A DNA stretch of 22,947 nucleotides from a virus. The translations under genes and the position numbers were made by a program. Positions within the stretch are counted from its first letter, which is position 1. Every line of letters begins with the position of its first letter. Positions 12,815 to 19,059 of this stretch are shown piece after piece. The stretch is taken from positions 1-22,947 of IMG/VR virus record IMGVR_UViG_3300032311_000276. One strand, given 5' to 3'. The notes below the pieces were generated by a model that saw nothing but the letters and a program-made list of their open reading frames with translations, made no database searches and was not told the DNA's origin.

Positions 12815-13465
12815 ATGAAAGTTATAGCAGCAGCCTTTGTAAAGGCACAAAAAGAGTTTGCACCAGCATTAAAGACAGCAACAAACCCTCACTTTAGATC
12901 TAAGTATGTAGCTTTAGATGGCTGTATTGAGGCCGTGCTTGATGCGTTAAACAACAATGGCATAGCATTGATTCAACAAACTCACGATTGTGAGAGTGGC
13001 ATTCGCATTGAAACAATCCTATTGCATGAATCTGGTGAGCAGTTAAGTGGTGGTATATTACATGTGCCAGCACCTAAACAAGATCCTCAAGGGTATGGTA
13101 GTGCATTGACATATGCCCGTAGATATAGCCTTATGGCCACTTGTGGCATAGCCCCAGAGGATGATGATGGTAATTTAGCTACAGAAAGGTCTGGCAGTGT
13201 TGCAAAAAAGCCACAAACTAACGCTTTATCCTTCTTTATTCCGGGTAAAGATGCAATTAGTTGCCCAGATCTATTGACATGGGAGAAGAATTTTGATGCA
13301 ATGTCAGAACAGCTAGTTAATTCTAGCCTTCCAACAGAGGATAAAGTAGCAAAACTCAAAGCACTAATCGACGTAAACTTACCGACATTAGACCGCTTAC
13401 CCGTAGATAAGAAGGTTCTATACATAGGCAGACAAGCCACTAGGATCAACAGAACGAAAGGATAA
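12815..13465 (+). CDS. erf: ERF-family single-strand annealing protein
   Basis: ERF proteins anneal complementary single strands, working with a partner exonuclease (here the YqaJ-type enzyme). The 216-residue protein starts KVIAAAFVKAQKEFAPALKT and has the family pattern NPHFRSKYVALDGCIEAVLD, then ALNNNGIALIQQ, ILLHESGEQLSGGILHVPAP, and the diagnostic QGYGSALTYARRYSLMATCG followed by the acidic APEDDDGN. The C-terminal third, probably a flexible protein-binding region, is less conserved. An AAGGAT ribosome site lies about 12 bases upstream. The family assignment is secure; the gene symbol follows common use for P22 Erf homologues. Confidence 0.92.
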   Translation: MKVIAAAFVKAQKEFAPALKTATNPHFRSKYVALDGCIEAVLDALNNNGIALIQQTHDCESGIRIETILLHESGEQLSGGILHVPAPKQDPQGYGSALTYARRYSLMATCGIAPEDDDGNLATERSGSVAKKPQTNALSFFIPGKDAISCPDLLTWEKNFDAMSEQLVNSSLPTEDKVAKLKALIDVNLPTLDRLPVDKKVLYIGRQATRINRTKG

Positions 13466-13467
13466 TA

Positions 13468-13668
13468 ATGAAACCAGTTAAGACAGACTTCAATGCTTTT
13501 GAGTGGCGTTTTCCACGCTCGTTTAAAGAAATTAATGGATATGAATACGAAGTAAATTTAGAGTCGCCAAAAGAAAAAAGGCAACGCGTATGGAGAGCAA
13601 CAAAGATCTCCGTAGGCATTGCCCTTAGCCTTATGGCTTGGATTACTTATTCATTACATACATTGTAA
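13468..13668 (+). CDS. Small C-terminally anchored membrane protein
   Basis: This 66-residue protein has a polar N-terminal half with aromatic residues (NAFEWRFPRSFKEINGYEYE), a basic patch (SPKEKRQRVWRATK) and a hydrophobic span at about residues 46-62 (ISVGIALSLMAWITYSL). The positive charge before the span predicts a cytoplasmic N-terminus. AAAGGA lies just upstream. Its last 26 bases overlap the 3' end of the minus-strand pqqA, so both genes are real only if the two strands are used in a tail-to-tail overlap. No family is recognised. Confidence 0.7.
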   Translation: MKPVKTDFNAFEWRFPRSFKEINGYEYEVNLESPKEKRQRVWRATKISVGIALSLMAWITYSLHTL

Positions 13669-13714
13669 CTTCGAAGCCAAAGCGCATTTCAGTAGCTGCT
13701 GGAGTTGTCCACAT
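13643..13714 (-). CDS. pqqA: PqqA, precursor peptide of pyrroloquinoline quinone
   Basis: This 23-residue peptide starts MWTTPAATEMRFGFEVTMY and ends VMNK (stop at 13645-13643). It has the same length as Klebsiella PqqA and keeps the family residues at the same positions: Trp2, Pro5, Arg11, Gly13, and above all Glu15 and Tyr19 in the E-V-T-M-Y core. In the known pathway, radical-SAM PqqE with chaperone PqqD crosslinks this Glu and Tyr; the peptide is then cut out and matured to PQQ, the cofactor of periplasmic methanol and glucose dehydrogenases. AAGGA lies about eight bases before the ATG. No other pqq gene is in the window, so the product would feed host enzymes. It lies on the minus strand in a gap between plus-strand genes. 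Chance matching at this level is very unlikely. Confidence 0.88.
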   Translation of the reverse strand: MWTTPAATEMRFGFEVTMYVMNK

Positions 13715-13752
13715 GGTGTTAGTCCTTATTTATGACAAGCAAGATTACTTGT

Positions 13753-13769
13753 TACGCAAATTATGCGTA
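13753..13769. promoter_or_regulatory. Inverted repeat upstream of pqqA (operator candidate)
   Basis: TACGCA (13753-13758), a five-base spacer and TGCGTA (13764-13769) form a perfect inverted repeat, with a further TTGCGA half-like site at 13772-13777. On the minus strand a CATAAT -10-like box (13765-13760) lies inside it, about 46 bases before the pqqA ATG; its -35 is poor. The gap also leads to the plus-strand gene at 13828, so one regulator could act on both. No clear plus-strand promoter is visible. Confidence 0.45.
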
Positions 13770-13827
13770 TTTTGCGATACAAAGTATATAAGCAAAAACA
13801 TTAAACATACCTAATGAAAGGAAATTT

Positions 13828-14118
13828 ATGTTAGATGCAGAAGATCAAGCGGTATTAGACACAACAGACTTATATCGGTTCACTCCGGAAGGTAAGTTAT
13901 TTATAGCATTATTCTCAAGTGCTATGCATGATGCAATAAATAATAAATGCACGTTACTAGAGAGATGCAATGCAATTAGTTTTTTAACTAGAGAGCCACA
14001 GGATTTACGAGATATATGTTTATCTATTGCTGGCTATCATAAAGACTATGTAAAGAAGAAGTTGATGCAAAGTCTTGGAGTTAAAGAGTTTTTCACTTTA
14101 CAGGGCAAGATAAAATGA
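13828..14118 (+). CDS. Phage protein of unknown function
   Basis: This is a 96-residue, mostly helical protein preceded by GAAAGG. A segment FIALFSSAMHDAINNKCTLL, followed by RCNAISFLTREPQDLRDICL and SIAGYHKDYVKKKLM, repeats a pattern I know from other small phage proteins: an acidic or hydrophobic helix, an (A/W)xxFL turn, then D-(F/L)-x-x-(V/I)-C-x-x-A-G. That family has no known role, and this match is from memory. It overlaps the SleB-like gene by four bases, so it is coupled to a lysis gene. Confidence 0.65.
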   Translation: MLDAEDQAVLDTTDLYRFTPEGKLFIALFSSAMHDAINNKCTLLERCNAISFLTREPQDLRDICLSIAGYHKDYVKKKLMQSLGVKEFFTLQGKIK

Positions 14119-14462
14119 TAAGTGCAGCAATGATGTGTATGGCATTAACGATTGCTCACGAAGCTGGTGCAGAGCCAGTTAGTGGGCAAGTGGCAGTGGG
14201 TTACGTTTTGTATCGCAGAGCTAACTATGACCGCAACAAAGTATGTCTTGAAGTTTATAGGCCATACCAATTTGAATGGACTACCAAGCCAAAAGATTAT
14301 GACATGCAGAAGTTGCGACCATATCTAGATTTAGCTGAAAAAATTCTAAACAAAAAGATCAAAGATACAAGTAAGGGCAGCACACATTTTCATAGCGTAG
14401 CTTTACCTAACCAGTGGGGCAAGCCTATAAAAGTAGTTATTAACAATCATATATTCTATTAA
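14115..14462 (+). CDS. SleB-type cell wall hydrolase
   Basis: This 115-residue protein fits the Hydrolase_2 (SleB/CwlJ) family, lytic transglycosylase-like enzymes that cut peptidoglycan glycan strands. ALTIAHEAGAEPVSGQVAVG (residues 10-29) matches the family's (E)A-x-G-E-x-x-x-G-x-x-A-V-x-x-V block with the likely catalytic Glu16, and GSTHFHS (88-94) matches its G-A-T-H-(F/Y)-H strand. The usual ARGE is AGAE here, a divergence near the active site. No signal peptide is evident. It is the second wall-degrading enzyme in the window and lies on the opposite strand from the M15 endolysin/holin cassette. Confidence 0.8.
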   Translation: MISAAMMCMALTIAHEAGAEPVSGQVAVGYVLYRRANYDRNKVCLEVYRPYQFEWTTKPKDYDMQKLRPYLDLAEKILNKKIKDTSKGSTHFHSVALPNQWGKPIKVVINNHIFY

Positions 14463-14472
14463 GGAGAAAAGT

Positions 14473-14664
14473 ATGGAAAATACAGAAGCAGAAGATAATT
14501 TTAACGCGTGGGTAGATATCGTTAAGAGGAATCATCCAGATGTAAATATCACAAAAGAGCTAATGGATATCTTGTTTGATACATTTGCAGCTGGAGCAGT
14601 GACTGTTTATCTTGACGGGCCAATAGACGTCACTGTAGTGCAGCCAAACTCACGAATGCATTAA
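14473..14664 (+). CDS. Small acidic protein of unknown function
   Basis: This 63-residue protein has a strong AAGGAG ribosome site before the ATG. It begins MENTEAEDNFNAWVDIVKRN, followed by a helix KELMDILFDTFAAGAV and a short beta-prone end (VTVYLDGPIDVTVVQP). It has no cysteines or membrane segment. It is the last plus-strand gene, followed by the terminator at 14685-14729. I recognise no family. Confidence 0.65.
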   Translation: MENTEAEDNFNAWVDIVKRNHPDVNITKELMDILFDTFAAGAVTVYLDGPIDVTVVQPNSRMH

Positions 14665-14684
14665 ATTGATATGATGGTATAGGT

Positions 14685-14729
14685 GACTCACAGATCGTTC
14701 GTTATAGAGCGATTGTGTGGGTCATTTTT
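14685..14729 (+). terminator. Rho-independent terminator closing the plus-strand early region
   Basis: GACTCACA (14685-14692... read to 14697 with GATCG) pairs with CGATT and TGTGGGTC (14710-14723), allowing one bulged base and one G-T pair, around a 12-base loop, and is followed by a T5 run at 14725-14729. It lies 21 bases after the last plus-strand stop. The minus-strand gene from the right ends inside its T-run at 14728, so this is the convergence point of the two transcription directions. Confidence 0.75.
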
Positions 14730-14928
14730 AGTGTAATTGCGTTGGTTTTGGTGTGACTATGGACATTTCCATATATTGAGCATAGATAAGTATAAAATCA
14801 TCTTCATTTTCACTGAAAAAAATTCTAACGATAGTTTCGTTATTTTCCTCAATGATTTCGATATCCCATATCTTACGTCCTATGAGTTTATCTAAAGCAT
14901 GTAACTGTTCTGATGTAGGGTTTTCCAC
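14728..14928 (-). CDS. Small acidic protein of unknown function
   Basis: This 66-residue frame opens with a GTG whose G is the last base of the metallophosphoesterase stop codon (TAGTG), so it is translated by termination-reinitiation. The sequence MENPTSEQLHALDKLIGRKI is followed by two beta-strand-like acidic segments (WDIEIIEENNETIVRIFFSE, then FILIYAQYMEMSIV). No motif is recognised. It is the last minus-strand gene before the convergent terminator. Confidence 0.6.
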   Translation of the reverse strand: MENPTSEQLHALDKLIGRKIWDIEIIEENNETIVRIFFSENEDDFILIYAQYMEMSIVTPKPTQLH

Positions 14929-15641
14929 TACACAATTTTACCATTCCATTTACCATTTGTATTAAGAACCATTGGCATAAGTTTTGGCTGGCCATCAAGG
15001 ATCATTCCACAGCCAACGATGAATCTTGTCTTAAAGTTTTTAGCATAGTTAAATGCCATTGACTTTTGATTGATAAGTGAACCGACTTGCATGCCCCAAA
15101 CTAGCGCATCTGGATTTGAATAGTAACCAATACTAAACTTAGTATGGTAGTGACCTTGGACTGTGTTCATACCATACTGCATAGCTACTTTTAATACGTC
15201 AGCAGATAGTCCATGTGTAAAGAAGCACCTTGATCCATCTGATAAGGTGACAGTAATATCTTCTTCCCATTGCCAGCCTTTGCCAACACCTAGGAAATCA
15301 TTGTAATGTTTAAGGTAACCTTTAGGAACGCCATGCTTTAATGCACGTCTGTATAACATAGATGAGTGATTGCTATGCACAATCTGCATCTTAGGGAATA
15401 TCTTTTCTAGTGTTTGAATGTATGCAATAGACGCTGCCAACTCATGGCCAGCAGAGAATAGATCTGGATCGCTATCATGCATAGACATCGCATGCATATC
15501 AAGCTCGTCACCAATATTAATAACGAGATCGGGTTTGTATTTTGTCTTGAGCGCTTTAAGAAAGTTGAATGCATCTGGATGGTGATATGGTATATGTAAG
15601 TCTGATATTACTAATACGGATTTGTATGATTTAGTAGCCAT
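14928..15641 (-). CDS. Calcineurin-like metallophosphoesterase
   Basis: This 237-residue protein carries the complete two-metal phosphoesterase motif series: Asp14-x-His16 (VISDLHIPYH), Asp45 (INIGDELDMH), Asn91-His92 (HSNHSSML), His143 (FFTHGLS) and His164-x-His166 (VQGHYHTK). Such enzymes hydrolyse phosphomonoesters, phosphodiesters or nucleotides, and phage members may act on DNA ends, nucleotide signals or RNA ends. The substrate here cannot be predicted. There is no signal peptide. It follows the M15 endolysin gene after a 40-base gap that holds a hairpin overlapping its start codon. Confidence 0.9.
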   Translation of the reverse strand: MATKSYKSVLVISDLHIPYHHPDAFNFLKALKTKYKPDLVINIGDELDMHAMSMHDSDPDLFSAGHELAASIAYIQTLEKIFPKMQIVHSNHSSMLYRRALKHGVPKGYLKHYNDFLGVGKGWQWEEDITVTLSDGSRCFFTHGLSADVLKVAMQYGMNTVQGHYHTKFSIGYYSNPDALVWGMQVGSLINQKSMAFNYAKNFKTRFIVGCGMILDGQPKLMPMVLNTNGKWNGKIV

Positions 15642-15669
15642 AACGATCCCATGTAGTTAGGTATCGTTA
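15641..15669 (-). promoter_or_regulatory. Hairpin over the metallophosphoesterase start
   Basis: TAACGAT (15641-15647) and ATCGTTA (15663-15669) form a perfect seven-base inverted repeat. On the minus strand the 3' arm ends at the A of the ATG (15641), and the loop carries the only purine-rich ribosome-site candidate (TGGG). Folding in the message would hide the start region. There is no T-run, so it is not a terminator. Confidence 0.4.
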
Positions 15670-15681
15670 AGATATCATGCA

Positions 15682-16119
15682 TTACTTGAACTGTCTAGTG
15701 CCTTGTTTATCAATGATTAAAGTTTGTTTACGAGGGATGTAACCTTCTTCTGCAAACGCAATGTGAACCCAACGATCGAACTCCAATATAAGTTGATCGT
15801 AAGCCACGTTGCTAGACGATAATCTTTTAACAATTTCTTTAGGTGTTCCGAACCCTGGGCAGACGAAATCTGCCGCCAGTCCTTTGACGTGAGCGCTTGT
15901 CGGCTTGCTTCCAAGTAGAGTATTAACCATGAGGCAACGATAAGCACTGTTAATATGAATAGGGCTTCCCAAGCATTCACGGACATCCTCCAAATTCTTG
16001 GCTAAAAATTTTAGGTGATTCTTTACTTTTACATCTGTTGGCTGATTGTCTATACCTTGTCTGTCAGCTGTTTCAGACGCTATTAATTCTTCGAGTGTAA
16101 AGTGTGGGGATAGATTCAT
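15682..16119 (-). CDS. M15-family peptidase endolysin
   Basis: This zinc carboxypeptidase/endopeptidase cleaves peptidoglycan peptides (D-Ala-D-Ala carboxypeptidase-like, PF08291 type). The 145-residue protein has the family's entry LSPHFTLEELIASETADRQG. The metal and substrate residues are in SAYRC (59-63), SAHVKGLAADF with His77 and Asp84, and WVHIAF with His119. No signal peptide is seen, so holin pores are needed for release. Its start overlaps the holin gene by four bases, giving a classic holin-endolysin pair. A second frame inside this gene is discussed among the rejected items. Confidence 0.93.
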   Translation of the reverse strand: MNLSPHFTLEELIASETADRQGIDNQPTDVKVKNHLKFLAKNLEDVRECLGSPIHINSAYRCLMVNTLLGSKPTSAHVKGLAADFVCPGFGTPKEIVKRLSSSNVAYDQLILEFDRWVHIAFAEEGYIPRKQTLIIDKQGTRQFK

Positions 16120-16481
16120 TTTTTCTTAATGTAAAATAGTGAACGCTCACCGAATAGATAGAAGCCAACTGCTGATGCAAAGTTGTTTACTTCATCTGAC
16201 ATCGTGCCATGTAATACTGTGTATGCCCATGTGCCTAATACAATCACACCAATGATAGGGCGCATCAATCTAATGGCAGCTTCTACCCATGGATATGATG
16301 GATTACCACCACCAGCTTCATTCATAACCTTAAAGAAATCAAGATCAATCTGCTTCATCTGAGCATACTGCTCTATAGTTGCTGGCTTGAATACATCTGG
16401 TGCTACAAACTTATTGATTAAAGACTTTCCTAAGTCCATGACTACTGGAGCAAAGGCTGATAGTAAGGTTATTGGGTCCAT
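16116..16481 (-). CDS. 3TM-type phage holin
   Basis: This 121-residue protein resembles the holins of the three-transmembrane group first noted in gene-transfer-agent clusters (PF11351). It has an N-terminal MDPITLLSAFAPVVMDLGKS helix, a middle charged segment (ATIEQYAQMKQIDLDFFKVM), then WVEAAIRLMRPIIGVIVLGT and a final hydrophobic segment ending ASAVGFYLFGERSLFYIKKK. The R-P-x-I-x-x-x-(V/I)-(V/L) turn and the closing FGERSL are typical. It forms the inner-membrane lesion that frees the M15 endolysin encoded immediately downstream. AGGAG lies just upstream of the ATG. Confidence 0.85.
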   Translation of the reverse strand: MDPITLLSAFAPVVMDLGKSLINKFVAPDVFKPATIEQYAQMKQIDLDFFKVMNEAGGGNPSYPWVEAAIRLMRPIIGVIVLGTWAYTVLHGTMSDEVNNFASAVGFYLFGERSLFYIKKK

Positions 16482-16820
16482 CTAAAACTCCTCTTTATTA
16501 AATCCATATAGGTTGCATATGATGTTAGCATATTTGTTAAACTTCTTTTCATGTGCATCGAAGTCATTGTGATTGTGATAATACAATAAGCAATGGATCA
16601 TCTCATGCATAAGTGTTTCGCTTATCTTTAGGTAGGTGTCATTAGATACATCTACTTCGATGCGTGTAGGATCTGTATGAAAGTATCCAAGCACATCACC
16701 ACTGGTATTGATGATTCCGAACTGAACTTTGTGTGGTGCTGGCATTCTATAGCCATTAAATGGTGGCAACTTAACAAAGCATGCGTATAGTTTGCGCAAG
16801 TTTTGTCTAGTAAGAAGCAT
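16482..16820 (-). CDS. SprT-like zinc metalloprotease
   Basis: This 112-residue protein has the zinc-binding helix TLMHEMIHCLLY, with His72, Glu73 and His76. A third ligand is likely at His90 (DAHEKKFNKYAN), the H-x-x-x-F arrangement of SprT/minigluzincin proteins. SprT relatives include SPRTN, which digests protein-DNA crosslinks; small phage versions are common but uncharacterised. It sits between the XhlA-like gene and the holin, so a lysis or late-stage role is possible by position, as is a DNA-repair role by family. It has no signal peptide. Confidence 0.82.
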   Translation of the reverse strand: MLLTRQNLRKLYACFVKLPPFNGYRMPAPHKVQFGIINTSGDVLGYFHTDPTRIEVDVSNDTYLKISETLMHEMIHCLLYYHNHNDFDAHEKKFNKYANIICNLYGFNKEEF

Positions 16821-16822
16821 GG

Positions 16823-16993
16823 TTACTTGTTGAATATCTGTGTCAGTAAGAATACAATAACAAATCCAGCAGTGCCTAATAGGATTTGCTCTAGTCGTTT
16901 CAATCTAGCATTGATTGACTCATAACGATAAGCACATACTTCTTCATGTGTGCTTAGTCTTGACTCTACTTCATTTACGTTATGCTTAACCAT
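16823..16993 (-). CDS. XhlA-like coiled-coil membrane protein
   Basis: This 56-residue protein has an N-terminal heptad region (NEVESRLSTHEEVCAYRYES, then INARLKRLEQIL) and a C-terminal span (LLGTAGFVIVFLLTQIF) ending NK. Coiled coil plus a single C-terminal membrane helix is the layout of haemolysin XhlA-type proteins, which assist holins. It lies directly before the SprT-like protease and holin genes. The call is from architecture and context, and sequence-level homology is not certain. Confidence 0.72.
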   Translation of the reverse strand: MVKHNVNEVESRLSTHEEVCAYRYESINARLKRLEQILLGTAGFVIVFLLTQIFNK

Positions 16994-17002
16994 ACATATT
17001 CC

Positions 17003-17680
17003 CTACATAAAGTATTTAAGTTTAGGATGGATCTCTACAATGCTATCTACCCATCTCATTAATTCAAAATCAGCAGCATCTGGTGGCTCTACAAAAGATG
17101 TTTTTACAGCAACATTATCTAACTCAATAGGGTTATCTGTATGATTTAACTCTGCATCTTTAACGTCATAGTTAATCTCTACTGGCACATACTCTATACC
17201 AAAATGAACACACACTTTTTTAGCTACTTTTTGTTGATCTTCAAATAAATCTTTAGCATTAATTAACAAAACATCTTTTGAGTCTATTGTCCAAAAACAT
17301 CTATCCATCCACAATAAAGTTTGTATAGTTGTTTCAGTTTCTCCCATATCCCATTTTTTAGTTTTAAAATGAAAGTTAGGAGTCATAGTATTTAAATGAA
17401 ATACTAGATCTGGACTATCCTTTAATTTATTTATATGAGATGTTAATGATCTATATACAAATACTTTCTTACCTTCAATTTGTGGCATTAAATAGCAATA
17501 AACACTAGGGTATTTAATAATCTCATTGTCACTAGCATTTTGTTTAACAAACTCTAATGGGTTTGTTTGTTGTGCTATTTTATGTGACCACTCTGGCTCA
17601 TTCTTTGTAGGTAAAGACTTACTTAGTAAAGCACCTAATAATGTTGAACCACATTGGGAAGTGTGAAATATTGAATACAT
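17003..17680 (-). CDS. Sulfotransferase-like protein
   Basis: This 225-residue protein begins with a PAPS-loop-like motif, IFHTSQCGSTLLGALLSK (residues 4-21), matching the GST(L)L phosphosulfate-binding loop of sulfotransferase-family proteins. A second conserved region is KKVFVYRSLTSHINKLKDSP, the usual place of the 3'-phosphate-binding arginine and serine. The middle carries an LWMDRCFW segment and the end a helical FELMRWVDSIVEIHP. Sulfotransferases move sulfate from PAPS to hydroxyls or amines. The gene follows two 2OG-Fe(II) oxygenase genes behind the tail fibre, so it may act on a virion or host-surface substrate created by hydroxylation. Confidence 0.72.
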   Translation of the reverse strand: MYSIFHTSQCGSTLLGALLSKSLPTKNEPEWSHKIAQQTNPLEFVKQNASDNEIIKYPSVYCYLMPQIEGKKVFVYRSLTSHINKLKDSPDLVFHLNTMTPNFHFKTKKWDMGETETTIQTLLWMDRCFWTIDSKDVLLINAKDLFEDQQKVAKKVCVHFGIEYVPVEINYDVKDAELNHTDNPIELDNVAVKTSFVEPPDAADFELMRWVDSIVEIHPKLKYFM

Positions 17681-17688
17681 ATTTTATA

Positions 17689-18177
17689 TTACCCTATCTT
17701 TAAAAGTTTAAATGCTAAGGTTACTCGTAACCCATTAAATTCTTTGCTTATTGGCAAACCACAATGATCTTTGTTATTTTTAAAGTAAACTGCTGAATAA
17801 GGTTTGTTATTAACTATAGTATCATTCTCTGCCAAATAAGTTCCACCACCCCATTCTATATTCCATTCAGAATTGCAATAGATTAAAAATGTTCTACCAT
17901 CTTCAAGTTCTGTATCTTTGTGCATATTACCATTACCACCACTTGTGTGACCATTCATGTATATGCGTTCTATAGCTAAATTATCGCCTGTTAATTCTTT
18001 AATTTTATTTAATAAGTAAGGATTAAAAAATGTATCAAACTCAAGTTTGTTTATCTTCCAAAAAGAACCTATAGAGTTTCCATTAGACTTATGACCCCAT
18101 TGCCATTTAGGGCTTTCAATAATAGATTGTATATAATTTTTATCTTGCTCTGTTAAAAAGTTATCGTATGTTTTCAT
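17689..18177 (-). CDS. 2OG-Fe(II) oxygenase, prolyl-hydroxylase type (short)
   Basis: This 162-residue double-stranded beta-helix enzyme shows the iron ligands His86-x-Asp88 (GNGNMHKDTELEDGRTF) and His138 (NNKDHCGLP), and the 2-oxoglutarate-binding Arg151 (FNGLRVTLAFKL). The segment EWGGGTYLAEN is the typical strand before the distal histidine. Such enzymes hydroxylate protein, sugar or lipid substrates using O2 and 2-oxoglutarate. The start overlaps the second oxygenase gene by 17 bases, so the pair is co-translated. Confidence 0.85.
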   Translation of the reverse strand: MKTYDNFLTEQDKNYIQSIIESPKWQWGHKSNGNSIGSFWKINKLEFDTFFNPYLLNKIKELTGDNLAIERIYMNGHTSGGNGNMHKDTELEDGRTFLIYCNSEWNIEWGGGTYLAENDTIVNNKPYSAVYFKNNKDHCGLPISKEFNGLRVTLAFKLLKIG

Positions 18178-18760
18178 CTATATTAAAAAACTGTGTCATA
18201 GTATATTTACCTTTACCTGTAATATGACCCTCTTGTTTTAAAGATACTGGTAAAGATTCATGCCAGATAGCACCCACAAATAAAACCATCATATTATTCT
18301 TTAACTTAATTGTATAATCAAAGTCATTAAAGTATAAATCACCGCCTTCAAATTCTTTAGGTTCTTTATAAAAATAAGTTAATGCAGTAAACCTAGCAAG
18401 GTCTTGATGTTTTTTATACCCATTATAATTCTCATAATATTTAATCTTAGTTAAATCTGTATTAACCAAATTAATATGAGCTAGTATTGGGTTTAACTCT
18501 ACAAAAGCATCTTTTATTTCTTTGCTTAAAGCTTTTTTATTTACAGTTAATATATCAGAAATGCTACGATTAGCATAAACTTGATCTAATACAACAGATA
18601 AATGATTTGCTTCAATTGAACCATTTAGATTAGCTGGCATTAACTTATTGGGTGAAGTTAAAAAATCTAACTCTTGCCATATAAGTTTTAATTCATCTTG
18701 ATTATAAAAATCTTCAATAACAAGATGTGGAAATGGTTCTGCTACTTTATGTATAAACAT
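18161..18760 (-). CDS. 2OG-Fe(II) oxygenase, prolyl 4-hydroxylase type
   Basis: This 199-residue protein opens with the family's EPFPHLVIEDFYNQDELKLI. It has YKKHQDLARFTALTYFYKEP with iron ligands His118 and Asp120, the EFEGGDLYFNDF strand, and AIWHESLPV with distal His167. The co-substrate anchor is Lys185 (GKGKYTMTQFF), where most relatives have arginine. The length is usual for phage members. It shares one base with the tail-accessory gene upstream. Together with the shorter oxygenase and the sulfotransferase-like gene it forms a three-gene tailoring cluster behind the tail fibre. Confidence 0.87.
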   Translation of the reverse strand: MFIHKVAEPFPHLVIEDFYNQDELKLIWQELDFLTSPNKLMPANLNGSIEANHLSVVLDQVYANRSISDILTVNKKALSKEIKDAFVELNPILAHINLVNTDLTKIKYYENYNGYKKHQDLARFTALTYFYKEPKEFEGGDLYFNDFDYTIKLKNNMMVLFVGAIWHESLPVSLKQEGHITGKGKYTMTQFFNIDENIR

Positions 18761-19044
18761 TAAACAGTAGGTTCAGTTGTAACCTCTGTTGGTGTAACAT
18801 CTATTGTTGGATCTTTTAATTTTGGTTTTGGTTGTGGTGGTGGTGGAATATACTCTGCCACTTCACCAAACTCACCAGCAACTGCTCTAGCAAATATCTC
18901 ACGACCATGTTCGTAGTGGTCATTAGGGTTAGCACCAAAAGGTGTCCATTCTTCTGAATTAATATCATCAAAATAAACTTCACATTCAATAGATGAATGA
19001 TCTTCTGTTGCCCATTTACAATTTCTAACTTGACTATATTTCAT
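18760..19044 (-). CDS. Tail-associated accessory protein
   Basis: This 94-residue protein contains SSIECEVYFDDINSEEWTPF, then GANPNDHYEHGREIFARAVA and GEFGEVAEYIPPPPQP, followed by a low-complexity Pro/Thr tail. The order I-x-CEV-x-F, EEW(V/T)PF-x-A-x-P-x-D, HGR-x-IF, AG-x-(F/Y)G-x-(V/I)A-x-Y-(I/V)PPP recurs in small proteins encoded directly after phage tail fibres. Some are annotated as tail-fibre assembly chaperones. A chaperone role is inferred from that position. AAAGGA lies upstream of the ATG. Confidence 0.72.
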   Translation of the reverse strand: MKYSQVRNCKWATEDHSSIECEVYFDDINSEEWTPFGANPNDHYEHGREIFARAVAGEFGEVAEYIPPPPQPKPKLKDPTIDVTPTEVTTEPTV

Positions 19045-19059
19045 ATATTTTCCTTTTAT

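Noticed and set aside
13087-13449. A minus-strand 120-residue frame within the ERF gene
   Set aside because: Antisense to a confidently assigned annealing protein and without recognisable features.
15717-15986. An 89-residue out-of-frame reading frame inside the M15 endolysin, with a hydrophobic N-terminus resembling an embedded spanin or holin
   Set aside because: GGAGG abuts the ATG with no spacing, the downstream part has no spanin features, and the whole frame lies over strongly conserved endolysin codons. A shadow is more likely.
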